Positions 52,212 to 60,984 are shown, numbered from the stretch's first letter. The stretch is DNA of 64,000 bases from Gemmobacter serpentinus (GCF_008973825.1 NZ_WCHR01000007.1:124001-188000), one strand, 5' to 3'. The notes: a model not told the origin generated them from the letters alone. Numbers and translations: made by a program.

Positions 52212-53735
52212 TCAATCGCCGGTCAGGGTCAGCTGCGGCGTGCCCTGCATCTTCAGATCATCCACCCCAAGCACCTCATGCGGGCGGCCGAGACGGTTGC
52301 GGATCACCCAATGCAGCCGCTTTTCGGCGCGGGTGATCGCGACATAGGCCAGGCGCTTCCACAGCGCGATCCCGGCCTCGGATCGGCCGGCGCGGGCAGC
52401 CGCGTAAAGATCGGGGGCAAAAAGCTGCACCTCGGGCCATTGCGAGCCCTGCGCCTTGTGGATGGTCACCGCCGCACCATGCAGGAAGGTCGCGCCCATG
52501 GTGGCGGCCTGCGGGATGAAGGGTTCTTCCTCATCCGGCTTTTCGATCTTGATGATCGAGGCCGCCGAAAGCTGCGGCTCCTCCGATCCGATGACATGCA
52601 GCTTGGCAAAGCCCGGACGGGTGCCCGGGCCAAGATAAATCACCTGCGCGCCCTTGATGAGCCCCCGCGCCTCCAGGTCGATGCGCTTCTTGCGGTGTTT
52701 CAGCGGCAGTTCGATCCCGTCGCAAATCAGCGGCTCGCCGGGCAACAGCATGTCGGGCGGGCAATCATGCACGGCGCGGAAGGCGTTGATCAGCCGGATC
52801 CGCGTGGCATTGCGCCAGACCAGAACCGGGCTGCGCGCCATCAGCGTGCTGTCGACGCGTTCGGCCATCACCACGCGGTCATCGCGGCGCGCGGCCTCGG
52901 CCACCATATTCTCGAACTGGTCAAACCCCAGATCCGGGTCGGCCAGCGCATGGGCCAGATCAAGGATCGGGTTGCCCTCGACCTGCCGGTGGATGCGCGA
53001 CAGATGCAGTTGCAGCGGCGCGCCCAGTTTTTCGAAAACCATCTGGCCGGACTGGTTCACCGGGGCAAGCTGCGCCGGATCGCCGAAGAGGACCAGCGTC
53101 GGAAAGATCTCGCGCAGGTCATCGAACTGCCGATCATCCAGCATGGAGCTTTCATCGATAAAGCCGATATCCAGCGGCTCTTCGCGCCGTTTCCAGCCCT
53201 GGATGAAATCAGATCCCCGCAACCCCGCCGCTGCCAGCGCGCCGGGGATCGAGGCGTTCTGGTCGTAAAACGCCTTGGCCCGATCCAGCGCCAGTTCGGT
53301 GAGCCCCTCCACCTCGGGGCGCGGGGCATTGCCCGTCAGCCATTCGGCGATCTTCTCATATTGCGGATCATAGACCGGCGTATAGAGAATGCGGTGGATC
53401 GTGGTCGCGGGCACGCCGCGCATCCGCAGAACCGAGGCCGCCTTGTTGGTGGGGGCCAGAATGGCCAGCGTGCGCCGCCCGCGGCCCTTCTTGCCCTCGT
53501 AATCGCCCGAGACGATCTCGACCCCAGCCGCCTGCAAAGCCTTGTAAAGCGAGGCAAGCAGCATGGTCTTGCCCGATCCCGCCTTGCCCATCACGGCCAG
53601 AACGGTGCTTTTGCCCTCGGCCGCGGGCACCAATGTGCCGTCATCGATATCGACACCCATGCCGCGCAGCTGGTCGGCCACGCGATCCCAGGCTTCGGCC
53701 TGATCGTCGGAAAAGGTCAGCGCTTGGCTCTGCAT
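52212..53735 (-). CDS. RecD-like ATP-dependent DNA helicase
   Basis: A 507-residue superfamily 1 helicase. Motifs in order: LAVMGKAGSGKTMLL (Walker A), ILAPTNKAASVLR, IGFIDESSMLDD (Walker B), VLFGDPAQLAPV, and the C-terminal GAAVTIHKAQGSQWPEV and AYVAITRAEKRLHWV (UvrD_C_2). It lacks the N-terminal domain of RecD, and no recBC genes are near. Similar alphaproteobacterial proteins are annotated as ATP-dependent RecD-like helicases. Start 53735 is where homology begins. Confidence 0.9.
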   Translation of the reverse strand: MQSQALTFSDDQAEAWDRVADQLRGMGVDIDDGTLVPAAEGKSTVLAVMGKAGSGKTMLLASLYKALQAAGVEIVSGDYEGKKGRGRRTLAILAPTNKAASVLRMRGVPATTIHRILYTPVYDPQYEKIAEWLTGNAPRPEVEGLTELALDRAKAFYDQNASIPGALAAAGLRGSDFIQGWKRREEPLDIGFIDESSMLDDRQFDDLREIFPTLVLFGDPAQLAPVNQSGQMVFEKLGAPLQLHLSRIHRQVEGNPILDLAHALADPDLGFDQFENMVAEAARRDDRVVMAERVDSTLMARSPVLVWRNATRIRLINAFRAVHDCPPDMLLPGEPLICDGIELPLKHRKKRIDLEARGLIKGAQVIYLGPGTRPGFAKLHVIGSEEPQLSAASIIKIEKPDEEEPFIPQAATMGATFLHGAAVTIHKAQGSQWPEVQLFAPDLYAAARAGRSEAGIALWKRLAYVAITRAEKRLHWVIRNRLGRPHEVLGVDDLKMQGTPQLTLTGD

Positions 53736-53802
53736 CGCGCGCACCATAGGCGAGGGCCGCGGGAATGGCGAGAGGCGGAGCGCCCGCCCCCGACGCGCCG
53801 GC

Positions 53803-53979
53803 TCAGCGCGGACGAAGCCCCTGCCCTGCCCCACCACCGGGACCATCGCGCAGCGCGGCAAGTTCCACCCGCGCGACCTGTTCGGTAACCTCGATCTGCG
53901 CAGCCAGTGCGGGCAGGCCATTGGCGCGCGCAAATCGCCGCAGATCGGCCAGAAGATTGAAGATCCAGTCATCCACCAT
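53803..53979 (-). CDS. Small protein, 58 residues, upstream of the helicase
   Basis: A complete frame from ATG at 53979 to TGA at 53803. The product starts MVDDWIFNLLADLRRFARAN and continues GLPALAAQIEVTEQVARVEL, a helical pattern I recognise from small uncharacterised alphaproteobacterial proteins. A GAAGG sequence lies about ten bases upstream. It is on the same strand as the helicase and may be cotranscribed. Function unknown. Confidence 0.6.
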   Translation of the reverse strand: MVDDWIFNLLADLRRFARANGLPALAAQIEVTEQVARVELAALRDGPGGGAGQGLRPR

Positions 53980-54079
53980 GCAAAGGAAACCTTCCGATAT
54001 GTCCGGGCCAGACGAAACCCGCCCAGGCCAAACCTATCGGCGGATTGGTCAACACATCGTCACCAGCACCCGGAAATGC

Positions 54080-54109
54080 AAAACCGCCCGGGCGAACCCG
54101 GGCGGTTTT
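54080..54109 (-). terminator. Terminator after ccr
   Basis: Perfect 13-bp stem with loop TTCG on the minus strand (arms AAAACCGCCCGGG and CCCGGGCGGTTTT), 20 bases after the ccr stop, ending in TTTTGC. Confidence 0.93.
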
Positions 54110-54128
54110 CTGCCACATCACACGGCGA

Positions 54129-55421
54129 TCAGCGGTTCGGGCCGGCCTCCAGCGCGTCTTCAAAGGTGCGCAGCCCCGTGCGCGGAGATTGCACCAGCAC
54201 CGCCATATTGCCCGGCTTGTGCTGGTTGCGCAGCATCAAGGTATGGGCCTGCGGGATCTGATCCCAGGGGAAGACCTCGGACATGCAGGGGTCAAGGCGA
54301 CGTTCGCACATCAGCTTGTTGGCGGCAGCCGCCTGTTTCAGATGGGCGAAGTGGCTGCCCTGCAGGCGCTTCTGGTGCATCCACATATAGCGCACGTCAA
54401 AGGTGCAGTTGAAGCCGCTGGTGCCCGCGCAGATCACCACCATACCGCCCTTCTTGCAGACAAGGGTCGAGACCGGGAAGGTCGCCTCGCCGGGGTGTTC
54501 GAACACCATGTCGACACTGACACCCTTGCCCAGAATATCCCAGATCGCCTTGCCGAACTTGCGGGCCTCTTTCAGCCATTCATTATATTCGGGGCTGTTG
54601 ACCTTGGGCAGTTGGCCCCAGCATTTGAACTCGTTGCGATTGATGACGCCCTTGGCCCCAAGGCTCAGGACGAAATCGCGCTTGGTCTCATCCGAGATCA
54701 CACCGATCGCATTGGCCCCGGCCGCCGCCGCAAGCTGGATCGCATAGGAGCCGAGGCCGCCGGACGCGCCCCAGACCAGCACATTCTGACCCGGCTTCAG
54801 ATCATGCGGCGCATGGCCGAACAGCATCCGATAGGCCGTGGCCAAGGTCAGCGTGTAGCAGGCGCTTTCCTCCCAGGTCAGATGCTTGGGGCGCGGCATC
54901 AACTGCTGTGCCTGCACCCGGGTGAACTGGCTGAATGACCCGTCATGGGTTTCATAGCCCCAGATCCGCTGCGTCGGCGAGAACATCGGATCGCCGCCAT
55001 TGCATTCCTCGTCGTCGCCATCGTCCTGGTTGCAATGCACCACGACCTCATCGCCGACCTTCCAGCGCTTCACCGCCGAGCCCACCGCCCAGACGATGCC
55101 CGAGGCATCCGACCCCGCGATGTGATAGGGCTGCTTGTGGCTGTCAAAGGGGCTGATCGGCACGCCAAGGCCCGCCCAGACCCCGTTATAGTTCACCCCG
55201 GCCGCCATCACGAGCACCAGCACCTCGTGGCTGTCCAGCTCCCATGTCGGCACGACCTCCATCTGCATGGCCTGTTCAGGCTCACCATGACGCTCGCGCC
55301 GGATCGCCCAAGCATACATGTTCTTCGGAACATGGCCGAGCGGCGGCATCTCACCGATCTCGTAAAGGTCCTTGATGGGTGCGTCATACGGCGCAATTGC
55401 GGGCTGCTGGTCCAGTGCCAT
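54129..55421 (-). CDS. ccr: Crotonyl-CoA carboxylase/reductase
   Basis: A 430-residue medium-chain dehydrogenase-fold enzyme that reductively carboxylates crotonyl-CoA to ethylmalonyl-CoA with NADPH, key step of the ethylmalonyl-CoA pathway for acetate growth. NADPH-binding VLVWGASGGLGSYAIQLA, the NYNGVWAGLG and IWGYETHDGS blocks, and the GSHFAH motif (His in the CO2 pocket) are present. AAAGGAG precedes the ATG at 55421. It stands alone here; a candidate regulatory site is upstream and a strong terminator downstream. Confidence 0.96.
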   Translation of the reverse strand: MALDQQPAIAPYDAPIKDLYEIGEMPPLGHVPKNMYAWAIRRERHGEPEQAMQMEVVPTWELDSHEVLVLVMAAGVNYNGVWAGLGVPISPFDSHKQPYHIAGSDASGIVWAVGSAVKRWKVGDEVVVHCNQDDGDDEECNGGDPMFSPTQRIWGYETHDGSFSQFTRVQAQQLMPRPKHLTWEESACYTLTLATAYRMLFGHAPHDLKPGQNVLVWGASGGLGSYAIQLAAAAGANAIGVISDETKRDFVLSLGAKGVINRNEFKCWGQLPKVNSPEYNEWLKEARKFGKAIWDILGKGVSVDMVFEHPGEATFPVSTLVCKKGGMVVICAGTSGFNCTFDVRYMWMHQKRLQGSHFAHLKQAAAANKLMCERRLDPCMSEVFPWDQIPQAHTLMLRNQHKPGNMAVLVQSPRTGLRTFEDALEAGPNR

Positions 55422-55498
55422 GGATCGCTCCTTTCCGGGAATGCCGCGCCGCAGAATCGGCGCGTTCTCTGGAGGTAGGGATACATCGGCTGCGCAAC

Positions 55499-55518
55499 TT
55501 TGCAACTAAATTTGCATT
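55499..55518. promoter_or_regulatory. Candidate ScfR/RamB-type site upstream of ccr
   Basis: TTTGCAAC-TAAA-TTTGCATT: two near-copies of TTTGCAAA separated by 4 bp, 78 bp before the ccr start. This matches the motif I recall for the short-chain acyl-CoA regulator PccR of Rhodobacter sphaeroides. Confidence 0.5.
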
Positions 55519-55700
55519 CATGTTGTAATTTTATGTCCGCCGCATTGCAGAATATCCGCAGCTTTCCCACAGAATGCCGCAAGCGCCATGCTGCAAGGCA
55601 ATATGATGGGCGCAGGGAATGCGAATGCGCGACAGCCGCGCCTGCGGAAATCCCGGCGCGGGAAGCAATGAAGGGCAAGGGCGGAGGCGTGGCCTGCGGG

Positions 55701-55820
55701 TCAGAACCCGTCGCGACCGTAGCGGATCAGCAGCACCAGAAGGGACAGCCCGAAAATGATCGACCAACGCACGGGGTGCGGTCTCGGCCTGTCCTTGGGA
55801 ATCTGCAACCATTCATCCAT
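55701..55820 (-). CDS. 39-residue small membrane protein
   Basis: A complete frame from ATG at 55820 to TGA at 55701. It starts MDEWLQIPKDRPRPHPVRW and has one hydrophobic helix SIIFGLSLLVLLI, ending RYGRDGF. It lies between ccr (same strand, downstream) and pheT (divergent). The ribosome site is not clear. Function unknown; the polar-helix-basic layout supports a real small membrane protein. Confidence 0.55.
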   Translation of the reverse strand: MDEWLQIPKDRPRPHPVRWSIIFGLSLLVLLIRYGRDGF

Positions 55821-55989
55821 GGGCCATGTTTAGACCATAATTCTGCCACGTTTCTGCTTTTTGGGGCTGCCACACGGCAACAACCCGTTTCCGGCGCGGA
55901 AACCGGATGGCGGCTTTGCCGCGTGCCGCCTTCCCCTCGCCCCGCCAATGCGCTAAGGCCCTTTGCAACGAATTCCGCAGAGGCGTGCC

Positions 55990-58407
55990 ATGAAATTCAC
56001 CCTGTCCTGGCTGAAGGATCATCTGGAAACCCAAGCCACGCTTGACGAGATCCTGACCGCGCTGACCGATCTTGGCCATGAGGTCGAGGAGGTCCAGAAC
56101 CCCGAAGATCGCCTGGGGGCCTTCCGCATCTGCCGGGTGATCGAGGCGGTTCAGCACCCCAATGCCGACCGTCTGCGCGTCTGCCGTGTCGCCACCTGGC
56201 CCAATGGCCCGGAAGGCGCAATGGAAGAGGTGCAGGTGGTCTGCGGCGCGCCCAATGCCCGCACCGGCCTTGTCGGCGTCTTCGCCCCCACCGGCACCCA
56301 TGTGCCGGGCACCGGGGTGGACCTCAAGCCCGGCAATATCCGTGGCGTCGACAGCAACGGGATGCTGTGCTCCGAGCGCGAGCTGGAACTGTCGGATGAC
56401 CATAACGGCATCATCGACCTGCCCGAAGATGCGCCGGTCGGCCTGCGCTTCATCGATTACAAGGGTCTGAACGACCCGATGATCTATGTGAAGATTACGC
56501 CGAACCGCCCCGACGGGCTGGGCGTACGGGGCCTTGCCCGCGATCTGGCGGCGCGCGGCCTTGGAACATTGAAGGCGCTGGAAATCCCGGCGATCAAGGG
56601 CGGCTTTGCCTCACCCATCGGCGTGAAGATCGAGGACGGGCTGAAGGCCAAAGCCTGCCCGCTCTTTGCAGGCCGCACCATTCGCGGCGTGAAGAACGGC
56701 CCCTCGCCAGACTGGATGCAGGCCCGGCTGAAGGCGATCGGGCTGCGCCCGATCTCGGCGCTGGTCGATATCACCAATTACTTCACCTTCGGCCTGAACC
56801 GCCCGCTGCACGTCTTTGACGCAGCCAAGGTCCAGGGCGATCTGCGCATCCATGCGGCCAAGGGCGGCGAAGAGCTGCTGGCGCTGGATGGCAAGACCTA
56901 CACCCTGCGCGCAGGGCAGATGCTGATTTCTGACGATGCCCAACCCGAAAGTCTGGCGGGCATCATGGGCGGCGAGCTGTCGGGCTGCACCGAGGAGACC
57001 ACCGATGTCTTCCTGGAAAGCGCCTATTGGGATCCGATCACCATCGCGACCACCGGCCGCGCGCTGAAGATCAACTCGGACGCCCGCTATCGGTTTGAAC
57101 GCGGGGTGGACCCGGCCTTCACCGTGCCGGGGCTGGAACTTGCCACGCAGATGATCCTGGATCTGTGCGGCGGTGAGGCCTCGGATGTCGTGATTGATGG
57201 CGCAGTGCCCGATACCGCCCGCAGCTACCGTTTTGACCCGGCCCGTGTGGTGCGTCTGGTCGGCATGGAAATTGCCGAGGCCGATCAGCGCGCAACGCTG
57301 GCGGCGCTTGGCTTCACCCTGACCGGCGATCAGGCCGCCCCGCCCAGCTGGCGCCCCGATGTGCAGGGCGAGGCCGATCTGGTGGAAGAGGTCGCGCGCG
57401 TGGCCTCACTGTCGAAACTGGTAGGCAAGCCGATGGCACGGCGCGAGGCGGGCGTGCCGAAACCCATCCTGACGCCCTTGCAGATCCGCGAAAAGGCCGC
57501 CCGTCGCACCATTGCGGCACTGGGTTACAATGAATGCGTCACCTACAGCTTCATCGATCAAAGCGCCGCCGAGGCCTTCGGCGGTGGTGCGGATGCGGTG
57601 CGTGTCGACAATCCGATCTCGTCGGAAATGTCGCATCTGCGCCCCGATCTGCTGCCGGGCCTGTTGCGTGCCGCCGCCCGCAATCAGGCGCGCGGCTTCG
57701 CGGATCTTGCGCTGTTCGAGGTGGGCCCCGTCTTTGCGGGCGGTGAGCCGGGCGAACAGGTGACGATTGCCACCGGCCTGCTGATCGGTGCATCGGCACC
57801 GCGCGACGCCTATGCCTCGCGCCGCCCTGTCGATGTCTTCGACGTGAAGGCCGATGCCGAAGCGGTGCTCGCCGCGATCGGCGCCCCGGCCAAGGTGCAG
57901 ATCAGCCGCAAGGCCGCTGCCTGGTGGCATCCGGGTCGTTCCGGCGTGATCGGCCTTGGGCCGAACACCCTTGCCACCTTCGGCGAGGTGCATCCGCGCA
58001 TCCTGCAAGCCTTTGGCGTGAAAGGCCCGGCCGTGGCCTTTACCGTGCAGATCGCCAATGTGCCGCTGCCCAAGGTCAAGACACCGACCAAGCCTGCGCT
58101 GGCGATCTCGGACCTGCAAGCGGTCGAGCGCGACTTCGCCTTCGTGGTCGACGCCAGGGTCGAGGCGCTGACGCTGGTCAATGCCGCAGCAGGCTCTGAC
58201 AAGGCACTGATCGACAGCGTCCGCGTCTTTGACCAGTTCACCGGCGAGAAGGCTGAGGCCCAGATGGGCGCAGGCAAGAAATCCATCGCGATCACCGTGC
58301 GCCTGCAACCTCAGGAAACCACGCTGACCGACAAGGATATCGAAGCCGTCTCGGCCAAGATCGTGGAAAAGGTCGGCAAGGCCACCGGCGGCACGCTGCG
58401 CAAGTAA
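55990..58407 (+). CDS. pheT: Phenylalanine--tRNA ligase beta subunit
   Basis: An 805-residue subunit of the tetrameric synthetase. MKFTLSWLKDHLET begins the protein; the tRNA-binding EMAP-like domain (VVCGAPNAR), B3/B4 editing domain, B5 domain and C-terminal FDX-ACB anticodon-binding domain are present by length and motifs (LVDITNYFTFGLNRPLHVFD). The ATG at 55990 is chosen. pheS, normally just upstream, is not in the window: the 5' neighbours are a small protein and ccr on the opposite strand. Confidence 0.97.
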   Translation: MKFTLSWLKDHLETQATLDEILTALTDLGHEVEEVQNPEDRLGAFRICRVIEAVQHPNADRLRVCRVATWPNGPEGAMEEVQVVCGAPNARTGLVGVFAPTGTHVPGTGVDLKPGNIRGVDSNGMLCSERELELSDDHNGIIDLPEDAPVGLRFIDYKGLNDPMIYVKITPNRPDGLGVRGLARDLAARGLGTLKALEIPAIKGGFASPIGVKIEDGLKAKACPLFAGRTIRGVKNGPSPDWMQARLKAIGLRPISALVDITNYFTFGLNRPLHVFDAAKVQGDLRIHAAKGGEELLALDGKTYTLRAGQMLISDDAQPESLAGIMGGELSGCTEETTDVFLESAYWDPITIATTGRALKINSDARYRFERGVDPAFTVPGLELATQMILDLCGGEASDVVIDGAVPDTARSYRFDPARVVRLVGMEIAEADQRATLAALGFTLTGDQAAPPSWRPDVQGEADLVEEVARVASLSKLVGKPMARREAGVPKPILTPLQIREKAARRTIAALGYNECVTYSFIDQSAAEAFGGGADAVRVDNPISSEMSHLRPDLLPGLLRAAARNQARGFADLALFEVGPVFAGGEPGEQVTIATGLLIGASAPRDAYASRRPVDVFDVKADAEAVLAAIGAPAKVQISRKAAAWWHPGRSGVIGLGPNTLATFGEVHPRILQAFGVKGPAVAFTVQIANVPLPKVKTPTKPALAISDLQAVERDFAFVVDARVEALTLVNAAAGSDKALIDSVRVFDQFTGEKAEAQMGAGKKSIAITVRLQPQETTLTDKDIEAVSAKIVEKVGKATGGTLRK

Positions 58408-58440
58408 GCGCGCCCCGCCACAGAACCTGCCAAAAATCAG

Positions 58441-58462
58441 AAAGGGGCCGCGAGGCCCCTTT
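58441..58462. terminator. Bidirectional terminator between pheT and rnpA
   Basis: Perfect 9-bp stem AAAGGGGCC / GGCCCCTTT with loop GCGA, 34 bases after pheT, between convergent genes. Confidence 0.92.
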
Positions 58463-58499
58463 TCTCATGCCGTATCCTATGGCTGCTGCCAGCGGCCAC

Positions 58500-58913
58500 T
58501 TACTTGCGATGCACTTGCCGCATGGCGGTGGCCAGATCGCCCTTCAACAGTGCGAAATCGCGATCAATGGTGACGCCCGGGCGGCCGACCAGCACATAAT
58601 CCCATCCCGGCTCGGCCAGCGCGGGCAACACGGCGCGCACCACCTCGCGCAAGCGGCGCTTGGCCCGGTTGCGCATCACCGCATTGCCGATCTTCTTGGA
58701 ACAGGTGAAACCCACCCGCACGGCGTCCGACCCGTCATCGCGACGGCGGGCCTGCAACAGAAAGCCCTGTGCGCCCTGCCGGCGGGCCGAAGCCGCGCGG
58801 AGGAAATCGGCGCGCTGCGCCAGAATGCGATAGGGCAGGCATGATAAAACCGCCGCGAGGCTTTCGGAAGCCTCCGCGCTGCGGTCTGCTTCCTGTGCCA
58901 GCGGCGGTGTCAT
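58500..58913 (-). CDS. rnpA: Ribonuclease P protein component
   Basis: A 137-residue basic protein that binds the RNase P RNA and helps process tRNA 5' ends. The RNR motif KKIGNAVMRNRAKRRLREV is intact, followed by DYVLVGRPGV. The N-terminal 25 residues (MTPPLAQEADRSAEASES) are acidic and longer than usual; a later start is possible. It is 59 bp downstream of rpmH on the same strand. yidD and yidC, which usually follow, are absent here. Confidence 0.95.
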   Translation of the reverse strand: MTPPLAQEADRSAEASESLAAVLSCLPYRILAQRADFLRAASARRQGAQGFLLQARRRDDGSDAVRVGFTCSKKIGNAVMRNRAKRRLREVVRAVLPALAEPGWDYVLVGRPGVTIDRDFALLKGDLATAMRQVHRK

Positions 58914-58972
58914 GTCGCAGCTCCGTTTCTGGTTCTGCTACCTGTCTGGCCCGATGAAGGGCCAGCCAGAAA

Positions 58973-59107
58973 TCAAGCCGACAGCTTGGCCCGGCCGATG
59001 CGGCGGCGGGCAGCCAGCACCAGACGGCCGCCTTTGGTGGCCATACGGGCGCGGAAACCATGGCGGCGCTTGCGCACCAGGTTCGACGGTTGGTAAGTGC
59101 GTTTCAT
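58973..59107 (-). CDS. rpmH: 50S ribosomal protein L34
   Basis: A 44-residue basic protein: [20 protein letters not shown], then [15 protein letters not shown] and a C-terminal [10 protein letters not shown]. The sequence is unmistakable L34. AGGAGA precedes the ATG at 59107. Cotranscribed with rnpA. Confidence 0.98.
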   Translation of the reverse strand: MKRTYQPSNLVRKRRHGFRARMATKGGRLVLAARRRIGRAKLSA

Positions 59108-59501
59108 TGCAGCTCTCCTGAGACGAGCGGTGGATATGCAGCCCGAACCCCGAAAGATTCGAGGGCCGCGGCATCTGAGGCCCGTTCCTTAGAGGTGGGG
59201 GGGCACCAAGTCAACGCCAAGCGGCCCCTGATTGCGTCTTTTTCACCCTGCGCGGCGCAGTCGGCGGGCAATATGTGGCCGCACCAACGTATCCCCTGGT
59301 CTTTCATGTCCCCACGACCTCTCGTGGACGCGCGTTGCGGCCTGTCATCGACCTGAACTTCCAGCGCCGCGGTCACCCCTCGCGGACGCGCGCGCGTTGC
59401 GGCCTGTCTTTCCGCCAAACACTTTGATATTCCTTGACCAGACGCAGGGGCGGTAGCGGCATCATGCCCTGCCGGGGGTCTGCGGGCAAGGAAGGGCGGC
59501 G
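59108..59501. other. 394-bp gene-free stretch with direct repeats
   Basis: Divergent upstream region of rpmH (minus) and the histidine kinase (plus). It holds two imperfect direct repeats at 59320-59346 and 59379-59408 and must contain the strong rpmH promoter. No DnaA boxes (TTATCCACA) are visible, so an origin is not supported. Confidence 0.5.
59320..59408 (+). repeat. Imperfect direct repeat, two copies
   Basis: TCTCGTGGACGCGCG-TTGCGGCCTGTC (59320-59346) and CCTCGCGGACGCGCGCGCGT then TGCGGCCTGTC (59378-59408). The second has a CGCG insertion. Spacing about 58 bp. They lie about 100-180 bp before the histidine kinase start. Confidence 0.7.
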
Positions 59502-60938
59502 GTGTTTCGGCGATTGGCGGCGCGTATCCTGAACACGCTTTCGGGGCGGTTCCTGCTGCTGACGCTGGCCTTTGTTGTGCTGGCCGAAGTGCTGATCTTC
59601 GTGCCCTCCATCGCACGCTACCGGCTGGATTACCTGCAAGCCCGGCTGGAAAAGGCGCAGATCGCCTCGCTGGCGCTGGAGGCGGGCGGCATGGTCAGCA
59701 CCGACCTCGAGCGCGAGCTCTTGGCCAATGCGGGCGTCTTCAACGTCGTGCTGCGTCGTGACGAGGTGCGCCAGCTTGCGCTGTCCTCTCCGATTCCCGA
59801 ACCCGTCTCGGCCACCTATGATCTGCGGCTTGGCACATCCTTCGATCTGATCCATGACGCGATGTCTGTGCTGCTTGACCCCAAGGAACAGGTGATCCGC
59901 GTCATCGGCCAACCTGTGCAAGAGGCGGGGCTCTTGATCGAGGTCACGCTGCTGCAGGGCCCGATGCGGCAGGCCATGCTGGATTTCGGGCTGCGCATCC
60001 TGTTCATCTCGGCGCTGATTTCGGCGGTGACCGCGGCGCTTTTGTTCTTCGCCGTGCGGCGGCTGATGGTGGTGCCGATCCGCCGCGTGGTGCGCCATAT
60101 GCAGGCCTATACGGCGGCCCCGGAAGATGCGCGTCTTGTCATCACCCCCACCGCCCGCGTGGTGGAGTTGCGCGACGCCGAGGCGGCACTGGCGCAGATG
60201 CAGACCGAGCTGATCGCAGCCTTCCGGCAGAAAGAGCGGCTGGCACAGCTGGGTGGGGCAGTCGCCAAGATCGCGCATGATCTGCGCAACATCCTGACCT
60301 CGGCCCAGCTTTTTGCGGACCGGATCGAGCAAAGCGCCGATCCCGGCGTGGTGCGCGCAGCGCCCAAGCTGCTGAATTCGATCACCCGCGCCATCAATCT
60401 CTGCGAATCGACCCTTGCCTTTGGCAAGGCCGAGGAACACCCCCCACGCCTTGCCCGCTTTCCATTGCGCCCGCTGCTGGAAGAAGTGGTGGAGGGCGAG
60501 GGCTTGTCGGCCAGCACCGACCCCGCCTGCCTGATCGATGCGCCGCCCGGGTTAATGATCCGGGGTGATGCCGAACAACTGCACCGCGTGCTGTCCAATC
60601 TGGTGCGCAATGCCCGGCAGGCCATCGAGGCCACCGGCAAACCCGGCACGATCGAGCTGTCGGGGGGCGAGGGCGAACAGGATTGGTGGATCCGCGTCGG
60701 CGATACCGGCCCCGGCCTGCCCCCCAAGGCGCGCGAATATCTGTTCATGGCCTTTCAGGGATCGGTGCGCAAAGGTGGCTCGGGCCTGGGCCTTGCCATC
60801 GCAGCCGAACTGATCCGGGGCCATGGCGGGCGGCTGGATCTTCTGCGCAGCGATGAGGACGGCACCGCGTTCCAGATCCGCCTGCCCCGCGCCGGTGGCC
60901 TTGGGCGCGACAGCGACGACACCGCACCCGCGGCGTGA
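59502..60938 (+). CDS. Orphan sensor histidine kinase
   Basis: A 478-residue membrane histidine kinase starting with GTG (AAGGAAGGG upstream). Two transmembrane helices (about residues 16-38 and 165-187) enclose a periplasmic sensor of about 125 residues. A HAMP-like region and the HisKA box KIAHDLRNILTSAQ (His259) follow, then the ATPase domain with LVRNARQAIE (N box), DTGPGLP and GSGLGLAIAAEL. No response regulator gene is adjacent, so its partner and signal are unknown. Confidence 0.93.
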   Translation: MFRRLAARILNTLSGRFLLLTLAFVVLAEVLIFVPSIARYRLDYLQARLEKAQIASLALEAGGMVSTDLERELLANAGVFNVVLRRDEVRQLALSSPIPEPVSATYDLRLGTSFDLIHDAMSVLLDPKEQVIRVIGQPVQEAGLLIEVTLLQGPMRQAMLDFGLRILFISALISAVTAALLFFAVRRLMVVPIRRVVRHMQAYTAAPEDARLVITPTARVVELRDAEAALAQMQTELIAAFRQKERLAQLGGAVAKIAHDLRNILTSAQLFADRIEQSADPGVVRAAPKLLNSITRAINLCESTLAFGKAEEHPPRLARFPLRPLLEEVVEGEGLSASTDPACLIDAPPGLMIRGDAEQLHRVLSNLVRNARQAIEATGKPGTIELSGGEGEQDWWIRVGDTGPGLPPKAREYLFMAFQGSVRKGGSGLGLAIAAELIRGHGGRLDLLRSDEDGTAFQIRLPRAGGLGRDSDDTAPAA

Positions 60939-60963
60939 TTCCCGATCATCTACGCCGGGGCCA

Positions 60964-60984
60964 CGGATTTTCGTCGAAAATCCG
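60964..60984. terminator. Palindrome after the histidine kinase
   Basis: Perfect inverted repeat CGGATTTT-CGTCG-AAAATCCG, 26 bases after the kinase stop. It shares the TTTTCG-x-CGAAAA core with the hairpin at 495-515, so it may be a recurrent terminator type. Confidence 0.55.

Noticed and set aside
52131-53888. 585-residue open frame opposite the RecD-like helicase
   Set aside because: Antisense artefact; no recognisable domain and the helicase motifs are all on the minus strand.
59108-59501. Possible replication origin next to rpmH
   Set aside because: rpmH is near dnaA/oriC in many bacteria, but no DnaA boxes, A/T-rich unwinding region or dnaA gene are visible here.
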